Part shown: piece by piece, positions 42,812 through 50,900 of the stretch
Position numbering within the stretch: the stretch's first letter is position 1
How the letters are laid out: each line of letters begins with the position of its first letter
Source: Myroides sp. NP-2
Lineage (GTDB): Bacteria; Bacteroidota; Bacteroidia; Flavobacteriales; Flavobacteriaceae
NCBI RefSeq assembly: GCF_014145665.1
Contig: NZ_JACHTD010000003.1
Coordinates: forward strand, 124,001 to 188,000
Reading direction: 5' to 3'
DNA length: 64,000 nucleotides
Translations under genes and position numbers: made by a program
The notes under the pieces: generated by a model
Seen by the model: the letters and a program-made list of their open reading frames with translations, nothing else
Databases searched by the model: none
Told to the model about the DNA's origin: nothing

Positions 42812-45391
42812 TTAGTGGTGATCGTAATAGTGGTCATCCGTATTGCGCTGCACATAATCAATTGCCCAAGCCAAGAAGTTCATGGTAAAGTGGCTGTTGT
42901 ACGTTGCTGCACTACTATTTCCTTTTGACCCAGACCCTGTTGCAAAAGTAGCATTTGAAGAACTTCCACTTGCTCCAAAGACTGTGTGTTTAAAGAATCC
43001 ACTATCTCCAACATAGACAAAGGCATGTTGGTTGTGTCGGACAACCCAACATTTAGTTGGATCGGCATCATAGCGAATATAAGAGGATGGTAGATTATTA
43101 ATTATTCTACCCGAAACATCTTCTCCAAGCATTCTTCCTCTAACATCAAAAAATGGTCCTACAAGTAAAGGATCGTTTGTATTAACTAACGTATGGAATG
43201 TACTTTGCAAAGAAATGCTTGCATTTCCACCTCCTGCTAATTGGTTAATAAAATTAGCGGCATGACCTCCATCCGACTCGTTTACAATCATCGCAGCACC
43301 TCTTTTGTTTACTAAGAATTCATATAATGCATTATTCTTGTCTCGATCAAAACCAAAATTTAAAGACCCCATAACAATATCGACCTTATTATTTCTCAAA
43401 GCCGCAATAAAATTATTTGCAGTGCTATGGTTTCCTGAAACTACAGTTACACTCTCCACTTTAACGATTCCATGTGGTCCAAAATAAGCTGGATTTTTAA
43501 ATAAGCCTGCTTTCGTACCATCATCTACTCTAAAACCAGCACTACTTCCTGAAGCTAAAATCACCATTGGTCTATACAGTACAGGTACTACAACAGTTCC
43601 TCGTTGTTCTGCGTTTCCAACGCTATTTCCAAGAAGTTCCATCGTATAATGTTCCGCAATTTGAGGGGTACCTGCCGCAGTTAATACCATAGTTACTTCA
43701 CGGCCAACCTCGGCATCCGTTAGTGTTCTAATTCCTTTATACGTAATACCATTAACAGGGTTTGTTGTTTCAATCACAGCCTCACCAGGGAAGATAACCT
43801 TAACTGGTAATTCAATTTGATTGGGTCCTGTCAAGAATGTTGGTTTATAAGGGCGTAGTTTTCCGATTACTCTTGCTCTGCTCCAATCTACTTCATACTG
43901 TACCGGGGCACCCGACACTGGAATATCGTAGTTACAACCATCCAATTCTGTTAATTCAGGTGGATAAGAAGCATCATAATCATGGGCTCCTTTAGAGATC
44001 AACTTCATTTTTACGGTTATATTTCGATTGCTAACCGTTGGCTTACCTGTACCAACTTTAGGTGTTAGCACAACATTCTGTACATCATCTCGTAAATTAT
44101 TAAATACAAAGTCAATTAACCCTGAAGTAAATTCTATTTTTTCGGTTTGATTTCCATAGCCTATACCCTCAATTTCAACTGTTCCTGTTAGTTCACCACG
44201 ACCAGTAGCGTTAACTTTTAGTGGAACGTGTATTTTATGGTCTGCCGTTAGATTCACGTTGTATTCAAATACCCCTTCATGGCTGATTGGATACTGAGCA
44301 TTTGCACAATAAAACGCTACAGTCAGCGGTTCAATTGGCACAGTATAGTCATAAAAATCAGGCGATTGTCCTAATTCAACTTGAACATGTGAATTAGTAA
44401 AGAAATTCAAAGGGGTATTTCTTGGAACAACGGGTGCTCCTTGACCTCTTAAAATTATTTTGGCTGTTCCGGCAGCAATTTCTGCATTCGTTAAGGCACG
44501 TCTACCTGAGAATCGAATTCCATTGTTGTCCAACGTATTGATTTCAACCGTTCCGCCCATCGTAATATTTGAAATAGTTGCTTCAAGGTTTCCACTTTTC
44601 GGATCAGTCATGTTGACACCAGTAAAAAACTTTCCTACTGGATTAATATGGGTAATCTTATATTTTAGTGATTCTTTTTCAACAAAATTGTTGATTACAC
44701 AGCTCGAAGTCTTTCCGTTTAATACAAATTTAATCTCATCGCCTGAGCTTGTTGGTGCTCCATTTCCATCACGTAAATACCCTTTTATGGGAGTACCTGA
44801 TCCTCTTAAAACGATGTGGTAATTCCCTGCATCAGGAAAGATACCGCTGCCTTGAAAAGCATATCCATTGGGTTCTGTACCGTTATAAGCTGTAGCTTCA
44901 ACAGTATATCTACCAGGTGTTGACACACTGACTTCAAGGAAAATCATATTCGAACGCTCTTTTAAGAACACCCCTTCAAAATAATTTCCCTCTATTTGGA
45001 TGGTTGAACATTTGCTATTCTGAATTACAAAAGTAGCAGGCTCAATTTCTCCACATAGATTTAACCATCTGTCTCGAGATTCATTATAGAACTCCATACA
45101 ATCGATGGTCGTATTATATATCATTAATCCTTGCTGTAAATCCGCTTTGGGAATATTTCTACGCTCACTCGTTGTCATTTTAGGCAACAAGAAACCTTTT
45201 TCTACCGAACTTAGATCTAAAATACTAAAAGGTAATACATCACTAGCTGGCTCACTAACCGATAGGTCAGATAATTTCATTCCATTTCTATTGTTTGTAT
45301 TTTGCCCTTGTGCTGTAGTGATACAAAAAAAGACGGCTAAGAATATATAATACAATAATTTATATTGTTTTTTTTCTAAATTCATATGCAT
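42812..45391 (-). CDS. Large secreted beta-domain protein with LLPR-type N-terminus and GATase-like C-terminus, operon B
   Basis: An 859-residue exported protein (an ATG two codons in, 45385, is equally likely). After the signal peptide comes a domain shared with its neighbours: ILDLSSVEKGFLLPKMTTSE, GLMIYNTTIDCMEFY and RDRWLNLCGE (about residues 50-115). The middle holds tandem beta-sandwich-like repeats with a recurring NGxxFxGSGxFxxxG...IxLRGxGTP pattern. The last 230 residues (KVDIVMGSLNFGFDRDKN, RGAAMIVNESDGGHAANFI, MNFLAWAIDYVQRN) recall a flavodoxin/glutamine-amidotransferase-like fold, but without an evident catalytic cysteine. No T9SS sorting domain is visible. A paralogue of the 47935 gene. 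I infer a surface subunit. Confidence 0.8.
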   Translation of the reverse strand: MHMNLEKKQYKLLYYIFLAVFFCITTAQGQNTNNRNGMKLSDLSVSEPASDVLPFSILDLSSVEKGFLLPKMTTSERRNIPKADLQQGLMIYNTTIDCMEFYNESRDRWLNLCGEIEPATFVIQNSKCSTIQIEGNYFEGVFLKERSNMIFLEVSVSTPGRYTVEATAYNGTEPNGYAFQGSGIFPDAGNYHIVLRGSGTPIKGYLRDGNGAPTSSGDEIKFVLNGKTSSCVINNFVEKESLKYKITHINPVGKFFTGVNMTDPKSGNLEATISNITMGGTVEINTLDNNGIRFSGRRALTNAEIAAGTAKIILRGQGAPVVPRNTPLNFFTNSHVQVELGQSPDFYDYTVPIEPLTVAFYCANAQYPISHEGVFEYNVNLTADHKIHVPLKVNATGRGELTGTVEIEGIGYGNQTEKIEFTSGLIDFVFNNLRDDVQNVVLTPKVGTGKPTVSNRNITVKMKLISKGAHDYDASYPPELTELDGCNYDIPVSGAPVQYEVDWSRARVIGKLRPYKPTFLTGPNQIELPVKVIFPGEAVIETTNPVNGITYKGIRTLTDAEVGREVTMVLTAAGTPQIAEHYTMELLGNSVGNAEQRGTVVVPVLYRPMVILASGSSAGFRVDDGTKAGLFKNPAYFGPHGIVKVESVTVVSGNHSTANNFIAALRNNKVDIVMGSLNFGFDRDKNNALYEFLVNKRGAAMIVNESDGGHAANFINQLAGGGNASISLQSTFHTLVNTNDPLLVGPFFDVRGRMLGEDVSGRIINNLPSSYIRYDADPTKCWVVRHNQHAFVYVGDSGFFKHTVFGASGSSSNATFATGSGSKGNSSAATYNSHFTMNFLAWAIDYVQRNTDDHYYDHH

Positions 45392-45404
45392 TATTTTTTG
45401 ATTA

Positions 45405-45440
45405 AAGAAGCTGAAACCTACTAAGACGTTTCAGCTTCTT
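45405..45440 (-). promoter_or_regulatory. Strong hairpin between two operon B genes
   Basis: AAGAAGCTGAAAC and GTTTCAGCTTCTT form a perfect 13-bp stem around a 10-base loop, directly after the stop of the 47935 gene. The minus strand does not continue with a T-run, so it is more likely an RNA-stabilising, processing or partial attenuation element than a full terminator. Confidence 0.5.
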
Positions 45441-45445
45441 CTCTA

Positions 45446-47935
45446 TTAATTAGAAGGTCTATTTTCTTTCACATAGTCGATAGCCCACGCCATCACGTTT
45501 GCATAAAGCACACTATTGTATACTGTACTACCTTTATAGTAAGGTTTTCCAACTGGTGTACCATCTGCTAAATATTTTGAAGGCCAAATAGAAGTATGCG
45601 TACTTGTAGAGGTTCCTACAAACCATCCACCATCTCCGAAGAAAGCAAAACCTAAATCTCTGTGTTTAAGTCCCCAAACCTCAGATGCGTCACCGTCTTT
45701 AGAGATCAACGGTACAAGGTTAGTTGGTAGATTGCTGTAATACCATCCATTTGAAGCATCGTTTCCTATGTATTTTCCACTCAAGTTTCCGAAAGGTCCG
45801 TTGATAATAGGATCGTTACTTGCGCTGTTTAATACTGGGTTTAGCATGGTATAACGACTAGAGTGGTTAATTCCACTACTAGCTGTTAACTGCTCAATAA
45901 AGCTCTTCGTCGTCGAATGTACTCTATTCTCATCTCCAACAATCAACACTCCTTTTTTGTTTTTCACGAAGTCAAGGAGAACTTGATTGGTTTGCTCTGT
46001 TGAGTTGTATCCAATAACATTAACAATGATATCTACCTTGTTTGCTTCAATAAAATTACCCAAGTTTTGACCTTGTAGTTTGGTATCTAGGATGCGGATG
46101 TTGTTTACTTTTACAGTTCCATTTGGTCCAAAATTAACACGACTGTTTAAGATTGCTCCACCTGCATAGGCATTAGACGTTGATGGTCCATAATTCTTAT
46201 GTCCTAAACGCAGGACAACTATCTCTCTATATCGCACAGAAACCATAGCGGAACAGGTTGTTGTTCCCGCTTGACTGTTCGTTGTTAGGGTGTAAGTTAT
46301 ATTTCCTCCTACCGTGTATTTTCCAGTTGGAACTAAGCGAATTGTTTGCTGTCCTTGTCCATTGAATGTACCTGAAGCACTGAAACTAACACCGTTGACT
46401 TCGTTCGTACTAATTGTATATGGACCTGGATAATCTACATTTACTTGAACTTCAATATAGTGATTCCCTCCTAAATTTGAATCTACTGTGTAAGTTCCAT
46501 TTACTTTTACTGTGCTACACAAGATAGAGTAGCGAATCGGTTGTACTTCTACAGTAATTTCTGGGAATGTTGCACAAATTGCAGCTGTTCCAGGTGTAAG
46601 GTTGGTAAACTTAATTGCTGTTGTTCCCTTTGGAATCATTGTTTCTTCCGGATAAAGGGTTACAAACTGAATATTGTTTCGATTTGCATTGAAGGCTAAG
46701 TTTACATTATTTGCTTTAAAACTAACTGGTGTTGTTGTCGTTCCAGTAACAAAATGACCTTTTAATTCAATAGAGGTTGTTCCTGGTGCTAAAACTTCTA
46801 CTGGAATCAAAATAGAATTTGCCTGAGATAATCGGGTGTCTTCTTGGTAGGATCCTCTTATTTCAATAGGATTGTTCACATCATCACAAACTAAATTAAA
46901 TGCGACAGGTTTTACGTGAACCATCACTTTGGCATTCGTTGGATTGGTATGACTAATCGAATTCGTTGTGAAGGTAAACACATCAGGATTTGCAGCTGAG
47001 GTAGAAACAACGGGTGTTCCCTGCCCTACTACTTCAATTGATTGTGATCCTTCACTTGTAAATTCACCTGAACCACTAAAAGACATTCCATTTGTTGTAT
47101 TGGATTGTACTCTCCAGAAGCCTGTTCTTGTTACATTAACATCTAATACGACTTTATTGTCGTTTGCATTCAAAGGAACTCCGATGTAGGCATCCCAAGC
47201 AACTACTTTATTTTGTGGTTCATTAATCGTAAAATTAAGATCCGAAGGTTTTACTTTGATACGCGTATTCGCACAAACTGTACTTACTTTTCCGTTCACC
47301 GAAAAGGTTAATAAATCCCCTTGAATTTCATTTCCTGTAAGTGGTGTACCAAGACCATCCAAGGCAATTGTGTAAACCCCGGCTGCATTAAAACTTCCAC
47401 TTTTGCTAAAAGAATAACCATTTTCAGGGTTTGGTGTAGCCGTAATATGATACGAACCTGCTTCTTGTACATTCAATTGTACATAGAGAATATCAGTTTC
47501 TTTTAAGAACTTTCCTTGTTCTAAGTAATCATTGCCTGATGCACTTAGGACAATTCGACTACAATCAGTTAAATCGGCAATAGCTGGAGGTAATGTTCCA
47601 CATAAGCTCAACCAACGATTCCCTTCTCTACTGTAATAATTGATACAATCGGTATCTGTATTGTAGATAACTAAACCATTTCCACGTTCTACATCTGTAA
47701 TATTAATAGCATTTCGCTCTGCTGTTGTCATACGTGGAAGTAAAAATCCTTTGGTAGAACTTTCTAATTCCAATAATGTTGCAGGCGCTGCTGTCACAGC
47801 ACTATTGGCTACCGAACCATCCGTAATCTTCGTTGTGTGAGGATTATTTTGTCCGAAGGTGGTGGCTATTGTACAAAACACAGCCACCATCATCCATACT
47901 ATATATTGAATAGATTTCAAGTTATTTTTTTTCAT
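45446..47935 (-). CDS. Large secreted beta-domain protein with LLPR-type N-terminus and GATase-like C-terminus, operon B
   Basis: From the chosen ATG it has 829 residues. A signal peptide (ending TTFGQ) is followed by the shared domain LLELESSTKGFLLPRMTTAE, GLVIYNTDTDCINYYS and GNRWLSLCG. Then come about four to five beta-rich repeats with patterns NGYSFSKSGSFNAAGVYTIA, NGMSFSGSGEFTSEGSQSI and NGVSFSASGTFNGQGQQTI, each ending in a GxGTP-like turn. The C-terminal 220 residues (KVDIIVNVIGYNSTEQTN, KKGVLIVGDENRVHSTT, ANVMAWAIDYVKEN) match those of the next gene. I start at 47935 (MKKNNLKSIQ); the longer frame starts at TTG. It lies 28 bases after the giant repeat gene. No sorting domain is seen; function unknown. 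Confidence 0.8.
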   Translation of the reverse strand: MKKNNLKSIQYIVWMMVAVFCTIATTFGQNNPHTTKITDGSVANSAVTAAPATLLELESSTKGFLLPRMTTAERNAINITDVERGNGLVIYNTDTDCINYYSREGNRWLSLCGTLPPAIADLTDCSRIVLSASGNDYLEQGKFLKETDILYVQLNVQEAGSYHITATPNPENGYSFSKSGSFNAAGVYTIALDGLGTPLTGNEIQGDLLTFSVNGKVSTVCANTRIKVKPSDLNFTINEPQNKVVAWDAYIGVPLNANDNKVVLDVNVTRTGFWRVQSNTTNGMSFSGSGEFTSEGSQSIEVVGQGTPVVSTSAANPDVFTFTTNSISHTNPTNAKVMVHVKPVAFNLVCDDVNNPIEIRGSYQEDTRLSQANSILIPVEVLAPGTTSIELKGHFVTGTTTTPVSFKANNVNLAFNANRNNIQFVTLYPEETMIPKGTTAIKFTNLTPGTAAICATFPEITVEVQPIRYSILCSTVKVNGTYTVDSNLGGNHYIEVQVNVDYPGPYTISTNEVNGVSFSASGTFNGQGQQTIRLVPTGKYTVGGNITYTLTTNSQAGTTTCSAMVSVRYREIVVLRLGHKNYGPSTSNAYAGGAILNSRVNFGPNGTVKVNNIRILDTKLQGQNLGNFIEANKVDIIVNVIGYNSTEQTNQVLLDFVKNKKGVLIVGDENRVHSTTKSFIEQLTASSGINHSSRYTMLNPVLNSASNDPIINGPFGNLSGKYIGNDASNGWYYSNLPTNLVPLISKDGDASEVWGLKHRDLGFAFFGDGGWFVGTSTSTHTSIWPSKYLADGTPVGKPYYKGSTVYNSVLYANVMAWAIDYVKENRPSN

Positions 47936-47963
47936 CAATATCATTTTTGACTTATACAATTAT

Positions 47964-50900
47964 CTATTTTAAAAGCGCTTCAAGTGCTTCTAATCGCTTA
48001 GTTAAATCCTGTACTTCATTCTTCAATACTTGAATTTCATCCGCTTTTTGATCTAACTCTTTTTTCTGTTCAATTAGGTGTAAGAAAAGTTCTTCTGTTT
48101 TTTCCAATAATTGAATGGATAACTCTGATACGTTAAATGAATACCCAGTTTCAGTTTTTTCCAATTCGCTAATTGGTGTAATTCCAGGTAAATGTCTATT
48201 TGTTTTAATATAGCTATCTACTGTAGTTAAATCATTAAATGTATAGTCATATTTCAACGAAGAGAACCCATCAAAATAGTTTTCAAATACATAATCCGCA
48301 TAGTAGCTATTTGTAGCAGTAATACTACCATTTACACGCAATCGTTCGTTTGGTGCAGCTGACTTGGTAGTATAACCAATACCTACCCATCCCATGGTAT
48401 AGATATCTTGATCATTTTTAGTTGCTTGCACCCCATTACCTGTATGCCAAGGCTCTTGAACAAGCTCATTGAACGAAATAATAGTTGCGTTTTTATTCTC
48501 GTCTGTATAAATTAATTCGCGCGAATCTAATTTTGCTTCTAACTGAGTTAAGGTTTCAGACTGCTCAAAAATATCCTTGATATAAATTGGGTTCTTCGAC
48601 TTTTCTTCGTCTTGGAAAACTAAAGCTTTACCAACACCCGCATAATTATCTTCTAAGGTTAATGAGGTAATCGTTTCTAAACTATTACTACCCGTTGATC
48701 CAAATAATTCTGTCCCTTTAATTTCCACATCTTCATTCGCCTCATTTTTATATACATACTTGGTAGCCTCATAGGTTCTCAAATACGTTTCTCCTGGGCG
48801 TTCAGTTTCTTCGTGTACTTCTAAATATTCGCCATTCACTTCATCCAAATACACATACATATCGTATTTCTCTGGGGTTAATGTCGTTTTCGTTTCCTTA
48901 CTTCGAATTTCGGTAGTCAGGTTAAATTCATTATTCCCTGCAGTAATGATAATATCATCATTTACGTCACGTACAACCGAAACATCTCCAGTAGATGATG
49001 AAATAAAAGTTTTTAATAGCGTTATTACTTTAGGATCTTGGATAATTTTCTCAAAATCAGTGATCACATCTTGGGTAATTTCCAATACTACATCATCTTG
49101 CTCTCCTGTTTCATCAACGAAATAGTACTCAATCATTCCTGTCGTTTGATTGCTTCCTTTTTCCATTTTTGTTAGAGTCTCAGCGAATTTTATCTCAATT
49201 GCATCTTGCCCATTATTGAATACAAATCCTGCTTTTACTTCTTCTTTATTCAGATTGGCATCCGTCGTCTTTAAACTGGCTAGTGCTGAATTATTCTTAA
49301 TCACCGTTTTAAATTCATTACTATTTCCAAGTTTTGTAATAAACTCTTGGTTGTCTACAAGTTCTGTTACAAATACGTCGTTGTTCGCGATGATTTTTCC
49401 TAAGTCATCCATCTTCACAGCAAACACATTGTTTTCTGTATCAGTAATCGTTAAGAATTCATCTGTCGCTACAAACGATTTGATTTTCGTATTCCCTAAT
49501 GCATCCCAGCTAATTACTACCGGTTGCTTATTGTCATCGTAGTAGAAGAAAGTGTTGTTTACTGTATCGTAACCTACGTTTCCATAAACGTCTTTTAATT
49601 CTTCAATGATGTTGGTAATGAACTCATTGTTGTTGGTGATTTGCTCAATGAACTCTACCTTATTTCCAAGTTTTGTAATAAACTCTTGGTTGTCTACAAG
49701 TTCTGTTACAAATACGTCGTTGTTCGCGATGATTTTTCCTAAGTCATCCATCTTCACAGCAAACACATTGTTTTCTGTATCGGTAATCGTTAAGAATTCA
49801 TCTGTCGCTACAAACGATTTGATTTTTGTATTCCCTAATGCATCCCAGCTAATTACTACCGGTTGCTTATTGTCATCGTAGTAGAAGAAAGTGTTGTTTA
49901 CTGTATCGTAACCTACGTTTCCATAAACGTCTTTTAATTCTTCAATGATGTTGGTAATGAACTCATTGTTGTTGGTGATTTGCTCAATGAACTCTACCTT
50001 ATTTCCTAACTTGGTAATAAACTCTTGGTTATCTACAAGTTCTGTTACAAATACGTCGTTGTTCGCGATGATTTTTCCTAAGTCATCCATCTTCACAGCA
50101 AACACATTGTTTTCTGTATCAGTGATCGTTAAGAATTCATCTGTCGCTACAAACGATTTGATTTTCGTATTTCCTAATGCATCCCAGCTAATTACTACCG
50201 GTTGCTTATTGTCATCGTAGTAGAAGAAAGTGTTGTTTACTGTATCGTAACCTACGTTTCCATAAACGTCTTTTAATTCTTCAATGATGTTGGTAATAAA
50301 CTCATTGTTGTTGGTGATTTGCTCAATGAACTCTACCTTATTTCCAAGTTTTGTAATAAACTCCTGGTTGTCTACAAGTTCTGTTACAAATACGTCGTTG
50401 TTCGCGATGATTTTTCCTAAGTCATCCATCTTCACAGCAAACACATTGTTTTCTGTATCGGTAATCGTTAAGAATTCATCTGTCGCTACGAACGATTTGA
50501 TTTTCGTATTTCCTAATGCATCCCAGCTAATTACTACCGGTTGCTTATTGTCATCGTAGTAGAAGAAAGTGTTGTTTACTGTATCGTAACCTACGTTTCC
50601 ATAAACGTCTTTTAATTCTTCAATGATGTTGGTAATGAACTCATTGTTGTTGGTGATTTGCTCAATGAACTCTACCTTATTTCCTAACTTGGTAATAAAC
50701 TCCTGGTTGTCTACAAGTTCTGTTACAAATACGTCGTTGTTCGCGATGATTTTTCCTAAGTCATCCATACTCACAGCAAACACATTGTTTTCTGTATCGG
50801 TAATCGTTAAGAATTCATCTGTCGCTACAAACGATTTGATTTTTGTATTCCCTAATGCATCCCAGCTAATTACTACCGGTTGCTTATTGTCATCGTAGTA

